From the NCBI GenBank assembly GCA_964502735.1, contig CAZCYD010000006.1:43725-107724 (forward strand): a stretch of DNA of 64,000 nucleotides. The letters run 5' to 3'. Of this stretch, positions 7,487 to 15,153 are shown piece by piece. The notes beneath the pieces were generated by a model. That model did not search any database and was not told the origin of the DNA. It saw nothing but the letters and a program-made list of their open reading frames with translations. Both the position numbers and the translations under genes were made by a program. This DNA comes from JACKAN01 sp964502735 (GTDB lineage: Bacteria; Bdellovibrionota; Bdellovibrionia; Bdellovibrionales; UBA1609). Each line of letters begins with the position of its first letter. Positions within the stretch are counted from its first letter, which is position 1.

Positions 7487-8443
7487 GTGAGGTGCTCATT
7501 GTCAAGGATGGTAATAGCTCTAACATTTTTATTGTTTACAATCTCCTGTTCCAAAAAAGAAGCCGGCTTTTTGAATTTGCTTAACAATAGTGTCGAAACT
7601 AATAATGAAGTGGAAGTCAGCTACATTGTTACAGCTGGCGGAACTGCCAATCACTATGCTGTTGCTATTTACGACATAGAAGGCCACTTTTTGTATCAAA
7701 TTAACAGATATCGTCAGCCGGCCAGTTTGGGCATTCCCAGAGGACTTCTACAGCTTGATAATAATAACTTAATTATTGCCTTAGATAATACAGACCGATT
7801 AGAAAGTTTTTTATTTGATGATTTTAGCTTTAGCTCATTTTTTTCGGGAGGAACCCTTTCCGGCAATATCTATGGACTGGCTAAGGACAACTCCAACAAT
7901 ATTTTAGTTATTGAGTCAAACGCTATAGAGAAGTTTTCAAGTGAGGGAGCCCAAGTGACTCCGCTCTATATTGGGACGACTGTAGGTGGCTGTACACTCA
8001 ACGGCCCCAGACTTATGACCGTCAACTCTGACGATATCCTTTTTGTTTCCAGTTATACGAATCATCGCATACTTCGCTATGACATTTCATCTAGCACCCC
8101 AAGTTGTCTGTCTAGTACAGCTACAGCTAATAACCCTTACGGAGTTCTTCTCCACAGCAATAGTGACTTTTACTATACAACATTTGGCGACGATCAAATC
8201 TACCGAGCCAACCCAGATGGTTCCAACGCCGTTAGTATATTTACGACAAATTTGACAATTTTAAATAATCCGACGGCCATGTTAGAACTTCCCGACGGCA
8301 CAATAATTATAGCTTCCAGCAACACTCACACCGTTGAACGCTTTGATGAAGATGGGAATCATCTTGGCACATTTATTCGAGACGCCCAAAGCATGAACAT
8401 ACAAGACATGACGATTATGACGAGGACAGAAATTGTTGAATAG
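7487..8443 (+). CDS. Lipoprotein with NHL-type beta-propeller repeats
   Basis: A 318-residue exported protein. A basic N-terminus, hydrophobic stretch ALTFLLFTISC and lipobox cysteine predict a lipoprotein signal peptide. The mature part carries repeated blocks of the type NPYGVLLHSNSDFYYTT and NPTAMLELPDGTIIIASS, characteristic of NHL or SMP-30-like six-bladed propellers. The GTG at 7487 is preceded by GAGAGG. TTG at 7499 or ATG at 7508 are alternatives that keep the lipobox. It overlaps the following outer-membrane protein gene by 11 bases, so the two are probably co-expressed surface proteins. A specific ligand cannot be named. Confidence 0.65.
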   Translation: MRCSLSRMVIALTFLLFTISCSKKEAGFLNLLNNSVETNNEVEVSYIVTAGGTANHYAVAIYDIEGHFLYQINRYRQPASLGIPRGLLQLDNNNLIIALDNTDRLESFLFDDFSFSSFFSGGTLSGNIYGLAKDNSNNILVIESNAIEKFSSEGAQVTPLYIGTTVGGCTLNGPRLMTVNSDDILFVSSYTNHRILRYDISSSTPSCLSSTATANNPYGVLLHSNSDFYYTTFGDDQIYRANPDGSNAVSIFTTNLTILNNPTAMLELPDGTIIIASSNTHTVERFDEDGNHLGTFIRDAQSMNIQDMTIMTRTEIVE

Positions 8444-9038
8444 GGAAATCATATATTTTTTACTAATCACTTTTACATTTAGCCTCACGGCCAGAGGCAA
8501 TGGCGTTAGTTTTGAGGCGGCACTCGGCTCTCCCGGCATTATCTTGCAAAACCCTGGCGGCGGAGAGGCCGCTTATTCTGGTCTAGCTGCTAATGGGAAA
8601 ATCTACGCTCCCCTATATACGAGTGTCCCCTTTGCTGTGAATCTCATTTTTTCTGGACGGTATGTAGACGTCTACAACAACAATAACTCAAAATCACAAA
8701 AGGAAACCAGTAGCCACATTGGGTTAGGCGGAGGTCTTCAATTTCGCTTTTACAAAATTATCACGGGCGTCAACTCCCACGTTATAAAAGGACGTCACTT
8801 TTGGGTTGGTGACACTAACAGATTTGAGGAGTTTAACTACAATATGCTTTCCTACTACGCTGGCTTAGAATGGGGCTTTTCAAAAAACTTCGCTTTAGCG
8901 CTCACCTACGAAATGGCAAGTACAGAACTCAATATCTCAGATAATGTTATACCCTATGCAGAAAATACAATCTGGCTAAATTTCCGATTTGACACAGGAT
9001 ACTCTGTGGGGCAGTTCCTAGGACTACTGTTTAAATAA
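8433..9038 (+). CDS. Predicted outer-membrane beta-barrel protein
   Basis: A 201-residue protein with an N-terminal hydrophobic segment (IIYFLLITFTFSLTA) followed by alternating hydrophobic/polar strands with many glycines and aromatics (IGLGGGLQFRFYKIITG, YYAGLEWGFSKNFALALTY). It ends in a short aromatic-terminated strand, FLGLLFK. This is the composition of a small eight-stranded outer-membrane barrel, and no specific family was recognised. The start codon is TTG (8433 or 8436), within the end of the lipoprotein gene, suggesting coupling to it. Confidence 0.55.
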   Translation: MLNREIIYFLLITFTFSLTARGNGVSFEAALGSPGIILQNPGGGEAAYSGLAANGKIYAPLYTSVPFAVNLIFSGRYVDVYNNNNSKSQKETSSHIGLGGGLQFRFYKIITGVNSHVIKGRHFWVGDTNRFEEFNYNMLSYYAGLEWGFSKNFALALTYEMASTELNISDNVIPYAENTIWLNFRFDTGYSVGQFLGLLFK

Positions 9039-9078
9039 AAATAATTTTAATACTAGAATTTCAATCTATGAATAAACT

Positions 9079-9333
9079 ATGAATAAAAAAACAACAAAGA
9101 ATCGTCCTATAAAAGATAAAATTAAGACCCTCGATCTTCATGGTTTCACGGAAGATGAGGTATTTACGTCTATGGATAAGTTTATTACAAAACACTCAAA
9201 CGAAAAGCTACTGAGAATTATCCCGGGTAAGGGAAAGGGTATTGTTAGAAACAAAGCCCTGGAATATTTAAAAAAAGCTCACTATCCCTACAGAATGGAA
9301 AATGAAGGATCTTTACTGATTTTTTTGAGTTAG
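9079..9333 (+). CDS. Stand-alone Smr domain protein
   Basis: An 84-residue protein consisting of a lysine-rich N-terminus and one Smr domain. The hallmark LDLHG motif (residues 17-22 region) and the second motif IIPGKGKGIVRNKALEYL, equivalent to the family's HGKGxGxLR, are present with Pro replacing the His. Smr domains are found in MutS2 and in small proteins that bind or cut nucleic acids and act in ribosome rescue. The loss of the motif histidine may affect nuclease activity. The 3' end overlaps the convergent gene 9313-9774 by 21 bases. Confidence 0.7.
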   Translation: MNKKTTKNRPIKDKIKTLDLHGFTEDEVFTSMDKFITKHSNEKLLRIIPGKGKGIVRNKALEYLKKAHYPYRMENEGSLLIFLS

Positions 9334-9774
9334 CAAACCCAAAGGCCCCCTCATATCACCTTCAACGTAGAGAACTACACTGTTATTGTCTAGAGAAGGA
9401 TGAATGACTTCAAGAGTACACGAGCTCCAGTCATTACCTGGATACCAAGAAAGAATGATAGCATAAATTTCTTGAATTTTCTCGCCAGAGTCCAATGACT
9501 TGGACTCCAAGCGCCTCATAACTTCCACCTCACAGCTAAATCCGTCGCGTTGTTTAGATATAAGAACTTGAGGAGTTCTCACTTCCTGAATGGAGCTAAC
9601 AACAGACACCTGTAACGTAATCGTATCTGTTTCTGAGTCGGTATAATCCGAAGCTCGGAAGGCTTGAGTCTTACCTGACACCACTTCGATGAAACCACCC
9701 TGCTGTGCATGGGCACCGAATACCGGGGCAAATATAAATATTAGAATTATATAAAAAGCCTTAAGTTTTAACAT
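9313..9774 (-). CDS. Exported protein of unknown function
   Basis: 153 residues. The start chosen is the ATG at 9774 after AAGGGGGA, and a clear signal peptide follows (LKAFYIILIFIFAPVFGAHA, cleavage near AHA-QQ). An upstream extension in the same frame lacks a ribosome site. The mature part is beta-rich with two cysteines (FSCEVEV and SSCTLEV) that could form a disulphide. No family recognised. Confidence 0.6.
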   Translation of the reverse strand: MLKLKAFYIILIFIFAPVFGAHAQQGGFIEVVSGKTQAFRASDYTDSETDTITLQVSVVSSIQEVRTPQVLISKQRDGFSCEVEVMRRLESKSLDSGEKIQEIYAIILSWYPGNDWSSCTLEVIHPSLDNNSVVLYVEGDMRGPLGLLTQKNQ

Positions 9775-10069
9775 TGAATCCCCCTTAAAAACTTTAAAAA
9801 AACCTCTCGATATTAAATCCACGCAAACAAAAATCACCCGCCCACTAGAGCCTTGTATTCATCTCTTCTGCTTAGAGCCGCGCCTCGGGAGGCAACAAAA
9901 CCTAAGACCGAATTACCATAAGGCACATAAATTTTCTATAACTTTATGTTCATCTTCTATTTCGAAGCTTGAATTATTGGCACAAGCTGTTAAGTTATGG
10001 AAAAATACTGTGTAGGACTCATGTGTTTTTATAAGACTATGTGTCTTTTTAAAAAAAGAAAGTAGAACA

Positions 10070-10597
10070 ATGAAAAAATGGTTATGGTTAGACTTGGAGA
10101 TGACCGGTCTCGATGTAAACAAAGAAGTCATTATTGAAGTTGCAGCTATTATCACAGACTTTGATTTAAATGAATTAGGAGACTTCCACTCTGTCGTAAA
10201 GCAGCCTCAAAAATACATAGACGCCATGGATGAGTGGAATGTAGAACACCACACGGCCAGCGGACTTGTTGAAAAAATTCCTAATGGAAAGCCACCTCAC
10301 CAAGTGGAAAGCGAACTCTGCACTCTCATTGATCATCACTTCCGTACAGAAAGGGCGATATTGGCAGGGAACTCTATAACACAGGATAGAATTTTTATAA
10401 AAAAATACCTCCCTGAGTTAGAAGCTCGCCTTCACTACAGAATGTTAGATGTAACGGCTTGGAAATTGATTATGACAGATAAGTTTGGCATAGAATATGG
10501 CAAAAGAAATAGCCATCGAGCCCTGGATGACATTCGAGAGTCAATTGAAGAACTCAAATACTATTTAAAGTTTGTCCGCCCCGACATAGAGCCCTAG
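10070..10597 (+). CDS. orn: Oligoribonuclease
   Basis: A DEDDh-family 3'-5' exoribonuclease of 175 residues, near the standard length. The exonuclease motifs are visible: WLDLEMTGLD (Exo I Asp and Glu), GNSITQDR (Exo II Asp) and NSHRALDDIRESIEEL (Exo III His and Asp). The enzyme degrades di- to pentanucleotides, including pGpG from cyclic-di-GMP turnover, in the cytosol. The ATG follows a GAAAGTAGAACA leader with only a weak ribosome site. It stands alone, with its 3' end facing the HTH-PAS remnant. Confidence 0.95.
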   Translation: MKKWLWLDLEMTGLDVNKEVIIEVAAIITDFDLNELGDFHSVVKQPQKYIDAMDEWNVEHHTASGLVEKIPNGKPPHQVESELCTLIDHHFRTERAILAGNSITQDRIFIKKYLPELEARLHYRMLDVTAWKLIMTDKFGIEYGKRNSHRALDDIRESIEELKYYLKFVRPDIEP

Positions 10598-10691
10598 ACC
10601 CATCCCTCCCCACTTACGCAGGAAGAGGCCCTTATTAGCAAGCTTAAACAACTAACATAAATAAGCCTATTTCATCTCTCCAAATGAATTA

Positions 10692-10722
10692 TAACCCAAA
10701 TCCACAGATAAAATGTGTCAAA
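10692..10722 (+). repeat. Dispersed 31-bp intergenic motif, copy B
   Basis: TAACCCAAATCCACAGATAA followed by AATGTGTCAAA, in the convergent gap after orn. Relative to copy A, CGC/GCG at the two ends of the central block have become CAC/GTG, a paired change that keeps three complementary bases. Confidence 0.6.
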
Positions 10723-10741
10723 TTTTTCTCAAATACTTCTA

Positions 10742-11397
10742 TTAGTGGGCACTCAAAAGATATTTATAGATTTGGGACTCAAAATCTGAGTAGGTCTTCT
10801 TAGTATAATTGGACTCTTCGACCGCACCAGCTAGAATACCTACGCATTCATTTTCGTAAATTAAACAAATGGGGAAAGCCACAACAGTGAATATCTCTTT
10901 AGACTTTGGTTTCATAGAGCGAAAAACCAAGTAGTTACTTACATCGCCCTCAATATGCTTTTGATTTAAAGCCAACAACCATTCCGCATTATTAGGGTTC
11001 AGAAACTCATCTACCGAAAACCCAATGAATTCTTCATTTCGCACACCGTGAACATCTAAGAAAACCTGATTTACATATTTCAGGATCATATTCATATCAC
11101 GAATAGCCACAATAAAATTTTGAATACTGTCCAGTTGAGTTCTCTGTTTCTCGATATAGTCCTCTAAGGGAGTTGTAATAAAAATGCGATTAAGCATCGT
11201 CATTTCTTCTAGAGATACATCAAGAACATCTGAAATTTTTTGAAGAGTGGCTAAAGTGATGTTTTTTTTCCAGCCTCTATATCCTGGTAATATCTGTAGT
11301 TAATATCCGCATGTTTGGCTATATCTGCCTGCCGGTATCCCTTCCGCTTCCGATACCAAACAATATTACTGGCTACAATTTTTTGGATCTTACTCAA
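10742..11397 (-). pseudogene. XRE-type HTH plus PAS regulator, frameshifted at an A8 tract
   Basis: Two frames make one plausible protein. From a TTG at 11397 the first frame gives a Cro/CI-type helix-turn-helix (IVASNIVWYRKRKGYRQADI, then AKHADINYRYYQDIEAGKK) and stops at 11251-11253 after 48 codons. The second frame continues the HTH (NITLATLQKISDVLDVSLEE) and then encodes a PAS-like domain of about 130 residues (FIVAIRDMNMILKYVNQVFL). They join exactly if the run of eight A (plus-strand T at 11262-11269) had nine. The gene is therefore broken, phase-variable, rescued by slippage, or a homopolymer sequencing error. If intact it would be a cytosolic transcription regulator sensing a ligand through PAS. 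Confidence 0.75.
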
Positions 11398-11528
11398 GGT
11401 CTCAATTCCTCAATTTAATTTGGTTGACTATTAACAAAACCTTAACATTTGTCCACTTAAATTCGCCTCTGTTGCATTTTTTCAAATGCAACAGATATTC
11501 GTTTCAGAAAGTAATAAAGTAGAATTTC

Positions 11529-12893
11529 TTAATAACGATAGTGTTCTGGCTTAAACGGTCCTTGTTGATTAACCCCCAAGTACTTGGCTTGCTTATCACT
11601 CAACTTAGTTAACTTTGCTCCTACGGCTGACAAATGTAACGAAGCTACTTTTTCATCTAAAGACTTGGGTAGAGTATAAACTCCAACTGGATACTTTCCA
11701 GAGTTTCTTTCCTTCCAAAGCTCCATTTGAGCCATAACTTGGTTCGTAAAAGAGTTGCTCATAACAAATGAAGGATGTCCGGTTGCGCATCCAAGATTTA
11801 CTAAACGTCCCTTAGCCAAAACAATCACTTCCCGACCATTTTTTAAAGTGTGAATATCTACCTGAGGTTTAATTTCGCGAGCCTTACTATTGGCATTTAA
11901 CCATGCCATATCAATTTCATTATCAAAATGACCTATGTTGCAAACTATAGCTCCCGATTTCATATTTTCGAAGTGCTGTGAAGTCACAATATCTACACAC
12001 CCTGTAGCTGTAACAAAGATATCTGCAGAAGAAGCCGCCTCCTCCATTGTAGTTACCGTATATCCTTCCATTGCCGCTTGCAGAGCGCAGATGGGGTCAA
12101 CTTCAGTAATAAGAACTTTGGCTCCATAATGACGCATAGACTGAGCACATCCCTTACCAACATCTCCATATCCTGCAATAACCACAGTTTTTCCAGCCAA
12201 CATAACATCAGTCGCACGTTTAATCCCATCGGCCAGAGACTCTCTACAGCCATAAAGATTGTCAAACTTTGATTTTGTCACAGAATCGTTCACATTAATT
12301 GCAGGAATTTTCAACTTACCCGCCTCAAACATTTTCATTAAATTGTGAACACCTGTTGTTGTTTCCTCAGAGACCCCAATCACTTTCTTTAGCAAGTGAG
12401 CAAATCTCTCTTCGTGCATCATATTGGTGAGATCCCCTCCATCATCAAGTATGATGTCAAAACCTTCATCTCCCCATCCAACTATTGTTTGTTCTACACA
12501 CCAGAGGTACTCCTCTTCTGTCTCCCCCTTCCATGCATAAACAGGGACTCCAGACGCTGCAATAGCAACAGCCGCGTGATCTTGCGTCGAAAAAATATTG
12601 CAAGAAGACCAACGCACTTTTGCTCCCAAAGCTGTCAAAGTTTCTATAAGAACGGCTGTTTGAATCGTCATGTGTAAACAACCCGTAATTTTGGCACCTT
12701 TAAGTGGCTGACTCTCTCCAAATTCTTTTCTTAGAGCCATAAGTCCTGGCATTTCTCGTTCAGCAATTTTGATTTCTTCGCGTCCCCAGAGAGCGAGTTC
12801 CTCAAACTTCTCATTACTTTCCATTGCTGCCTTGCAAACTCTATAGTCCGGTCTTTTTAGTCCAGATGTCTTTGCTGATCCAACAGTCGTCAT
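11529..12893 (-). CDS. ahcY: S-adenosylhomocysteine hydrolase
   Basis: A 454-residue adenosylhomocysteinase that reversibly splits SAH into adenosine and homocysteine, clearing the by-product of SAM-dependent methylation. Visible are CLHMTIQTAVLIETL, the SSCNIFSTQDHAAVA substrate region, NVNDSVTKSKFDNLYGCRES, the NAD-binding AGYGDVGKGCAQSM, and the C-terminal KPEHYRY. The chosen ATG at 12893 lies 11 bases after GGAGG. A GTG at 12911 following AAAGGAG is an equally possible start, and an ATG at 12935 has no ribosome site. No SAH riboswitch was seen in the leader. Confidence 0.97.
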   Translation of the reverse strand: MTTVGSAKTSGLKRPDYRVCKAAMESNEKFEELALWGREEIKIAEREMPGLMALRKEFGESQPLKGAKITGCLHMTIQTAVLIETLTALGAKVRWSSCNIFSTQDHAAVAIAASGVPVYAWKGETEEEYLWCVEQTIVGWGDEGFDIILDDGGDLTNMMHEERFAHLLKKVIGVSEETTTGVHNLMKMFEAGKLKIPAINVNDSVTKSKFDNLYGCRESLADGIKRATDVMLAGKTVVIAGYGDVGKGCAQSMRHYGAKVLITEVDPICALQAAMEGYTVTTMEEAASSADIFVTATGCVDIVTSQHFENMKSGAIVCNIGHFDNEIDMAWLNANSKAREIKPQVDIHTLKNGREVIVLAKGRLVNLGCATGHPSFVMSNSFTNQVMAQMELWKERNSGKYPVGVYTLPKSLDEKVASLHLSAVGAKLTKLSDKQAKYLGVNQQGPFKPEHYRY

Positions 12894-12935
12894 GTTGTGT
12901 GTACCCTCCACAAACTCTCCTTTGTTTATATTCAT

Positions 12936-12960
12936 ATATTCTTTATATTCTTTATATTCT
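12936..12960. repeat. TTATATTCT direct repeat in the ahcY upstream region
   Basis: Three tandem copies of the 9-mer (T)TATATTCT lie just upstream of ahcY and just before its ribosome-site region. It is low-complexity AT-rich DNA, possibly part of the promoter. No function can be shown. Confidence 0.5.
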
Positions 12961-13001
12961 CAAAATATATTTGCAATAACACTATATCCAAAACAATCTT
13001 G

Positions 13002-13037
13002 TAAAAGACCGAAAGTAGCTTAAAAGCCTTTCTACGG
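13002..13037 (-). terminator. Possible rho-independent terminator after map
   Basis: On the minus strand GAAAG-GCTT pairs with AAGC-(TA)-CTTTC (13009-13037), flanked by CC/GG and followed by TCTTTT. It lies 15 bases after the map stop codon. The stem has a two-base bulge and the T run is short, so this is a weak candidate. Confidence 0.4.
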
Positions 13038-13051
13038 CAAGACTTGACGGG

Positions 13052-13813
13052 CTAATAATCCCACAGAGTTAGGATCTCATAGCCTGTATCCGTAATCAAA
13101 ATGGTGTGCTCAAACTGGGCAGACAAAGTATTGTCACCAGTGTCATAGTACTTGATGCTAGAGTTGGGTATCGAAAGCTCTTTAATATCTGCCCCTGTTT
13201 GATTAATCATGGGCTCAACTGTAAGACAGGTCCAAGGCCTTAGAACCTCGCCCTTTCCTTTTTTCCCATGAGAGGGAACAAAGGGGTCCGTATGGAAAAC
13301 CCTGCCGATCCCATGGCCTCCTATTTCCTTTACGACGTGATAGCCTTTTCTGGTTACAAACCTATTAACAGCAAAACCAATATCCCCTGTGGTGTTTCCT
13401 GGGCCCACTTCGTCTATACCAACATACATGGCCTCGTAAGCCACTTCTACAATTTTTTTGGCCTCTTCGCTGCACTCTCCAACTAAAAATGTTCTCGACG
13501 TGTCTCCAAAAAAGCCATCTTTAATTGTCGTGACATCCAAGTTGACAATATCTCCCTCTTGCAAAGGCCTATCGTCCGGAATGCCATGGCAAATACACTG
13601 ATTAACGGATGTGCAAACCGACTTCGGATAACCATGATACCCAAGTGGAGCGGGCGTGGCATCCTTGCTCAGGGTGTATTCATGCACAATTTTGTCAATC
13701 TCATTCGTGGTAACTCCGGGCTTGATAAACTGGCTTGCGTAGTGAAGGGTCTCGGCTGCCAACTGACAGGCCTTCTCCATAAGTTTAATCTCGCTAACAA
13801 TAAGTGGTGCCAT
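13052..13813 (-). CDS. map: Methionine aminopeptidase, type I
   Basis: 253 residues from the ATG at 13813, which follows AAGGA. The five metal ligands are recognisable: Asp in VNLDVTTI and Asp in GFFGDTSRTF, His in GGHGIGRVFH, Glu in CLTVEPMI, and Glu in AQFEHTILIT. The substrate-contact histidine is in YPKSVCTSVNQCICHG. The enzyme removes the initiator methionine from nascent cytosolic proteins. The type I length without a zinc-finger extension matches bacterial forms. It starts 15 bases downstream of a terminator that ends the preceding SWIB transcript, so it probably has its own promoter or depends on read-through. Confidence 0.97.
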   Translation of the reverse strand: MAPLIVSEIKLMEKACQLAAETLHYASQFIKPGVTTNEIDKIVHEYTLSKDATPAPLGYHGYPKSVCTSVNQCICHGIPDDRPLQEGDIVNLDVTTIKDGFFGDTSRTFLVGECSEEAKKIVEVAYEAMYVGIDEVGPGNTTGDIGFAVNRFVTRKGYHVVKEIGGHGIGRVFHTDPFVPSHGKKGKGEVLRPWTCLTVEPMINQTGADIKELSIPNSSIKYYDTGDNTLSAQFEHTILITDTGYEILTLWDY

Positions 13814-13827
13814 AAGTCCTTCATACA

Positions 13828-13861
13828 AAAAAAAAGCCCGCTATACAACGGGCTTTTTGGT
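13828..13861 (-). terminator. Rho-independent terminator after the SWIB gene
   Basis: On the minus strand AAAAAGCCCG pairs with CGGGCTTTTT around an 8-base loop, followed by a run of nine T. It lies 20 bases after the stop of the SWIB gene and just upstream of map. Confidence 0.85.
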
Positions 13862-13881
13862 AAACAATCAAAGTCTAGTAC

Positions 13882-14292
13882 TTACTTCAAGTGTTTGCTT
13901 ACAAGTTTAGTCATCTCAAACATAGTCACAGTGCTTTTTCCAAACACAGGCTTAAGTTTTGAGTCCGCATTGATATTTCTGCGGTTTTTAGCATCTTGCA
14001 GGTTATTTTTCTTGATATAAGCCCACAACTTCTTAACTACTTCTGTTCTTGGAAGTGGTTTAGAGCCTACAACTTCAGCCAGAGTATCACTGGGAGTCAA
14101 TGGCTTCATGAAAGCTGGATTAGGCTTTCTTTTTGTCTTTGCCTTTGTGGCTTTTTTAGTCGTTTTTTTGGCTGCTTTTTTAGTGGCTTTCTTAGGAGCC
14201 GCTTTTTTAGTAGCTTTTTTAGTCGCTTTTTTTGTTGCTTTTTTTGTGGCCTTCTTTGCAGCCTTTTTAGTGGCTTTCTTCTTAGTAGCCAT
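13882..14292 (-). CDS. Histone H1-like lysine/alanine-rich protein with SWIB domain
   Basis: 136 residues from the ATG at 14292 (TTGGAGGG site). Residues 2 to about 50 are a run of (A)TKKA(T) repeats, like the tails of eukaryotic H1 and bacterial histone H1-like proteins, and should bind DNA non-specifically. The C-terminal 80 residues form a SWIB/MDM2 domain: KPLTPSDTLAEVVGSKPLPR, then KKLWAYIKKNNLQDAKNRR, and a FEMTKLVSKHL tail. The combination suggests a chromatin-condensing or nucleoid protein with a protein-contact module. The function is inferred from composition. The gene is monocistronic, with a strong terminator downstream. Confidence 0.85.
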   Translation of the reverse strand: MATKKKATKKAAKKATKKATKKATKKATKKAAPKKATKKAAKKTTKKATKAKTKRKPNPAFMKPLTPSDTLAEVVGSKPLPRTEVVKKLWAYIKKNNLQDAKNRRNINADSKLKPVFGKSTVTMFEMTKLVSKHLK

Positions 14293-14494
14293 TATTCCCT
14301 CCAAGTATATTATTTGTTTCTTTAGGACCATCGCCCTTATAACAACTTAATGATTCATTAAAAAAAAAGCCTTGTCCAACTAAAAATATAAAAAAAATGC
14401 TTTTTCCCCTCTGAAAACTCCCCCCTAAGACTAGTTTTCCCTCTAAAAAAGGGTGAAACCTCAATTCTCTAGAGGATAAAACCGATTTTTATCT

Positions 14495-15112
14495 ATGGGA
14501 AAGACCGATTTTGCTCAAATCTTAGAGAGAAAATTGAGACTTCATGATCTTGCTAATAAAAATTCAACCTCATATCAAAACGAAACACAGAACACCACAA
14601 GACTAGATATACAAACTGAAATGCAGGAGAAAACAAAAGAGAAAATACCGAGAGACCCTCTAACAGAACAACTAACAAAAACCCTCAAGTTCGATTTTGA
14701 ATTCCCCCACCTCGACAGTCTCCTTAGGTCTCAAAACAAATATCAGCCCCAATCCACTAGACCAGATCAGCAAAAAAATACATATCAAGAAATGAGAAAT
14801 GCCCCCATTGAAGGGAACCTTACAACCTCAAACCTATCGACCACAACAGAGCCAGAAACCGTCGAACCACGTCTATATATTCAATCTGTTGATGGTGCTG
14901 TATATATTGCCTGGCTCCAGTTAAGAAAACTAGGAGCGTCCCACTTTCAAATGGATAACATAAGCTCGACTGAGGCCAAGAAGGCCTACCGGCAATTGGC
15001 TATGAAACTACACCCCGATCTAGATTCGTCACAAAACACCGACAAATTTATGACTCTCAAAGCGGCATACTCGATATTTGAGTGCAGCTTTCGCGAACTT
15101 GTAGAGCCCTAG
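14495..15112 (+). CDS. J-domain protein with disordered N-terminal region
   Basis: 205 residues. The first 130 are polar (many N, Q, T, S, E and K) and probably unstructured. The last 55 resemble helices II-III of a J domain with the HPD tripeptide (KKAYRQLAMKLHPDL), and should stimulate a DnaK-type ATPase. It lacks the G/F and zinc regions of DnaJ, so it is a specialised co-chaperone of unknown client. No good ribosome site precedes the ATG at 14495. The 3' end faces ettA across 41 bases. Confidence 0.65.
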   Translation: MGKTDFAQILERKLRLHDLANKNSTSYQNETQNTTRLDIQTEMQEKTKEKIPRDPLTEQLTKTLKFDFEFPHLDSLLRSQNKYQPQSTRPDQQKNTYQEMRNAPIEGNLTTSNLSTTTEPETVEPRLYIQSVDGAVYIAWLQLRKLGASHFQMDNISSTEAKKAYRQLAMKLHPDLDSSQNTDKFMTLKAAYSIFECSFRELVEP

Positions 15113-15153
15113 AACAACAAACAAGACTAGGATTAAAACCAACGCAAACCCAA

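Noticed and set aside
12894..13051. Possible SAH riboswitch in front of ahcY
   Set aside because: The interval holds a likely map terminator and AT-rich repeats. I could not find the conserved core of the known SAH-binding RNAs.
13996..14350. Plus-strand frames opposite the SWIB gene
   Set aside because: They are antisense translations of the lysine/alanine repeats (giving Phe/Leu/Ala-rich peptides), with no ribosome site.
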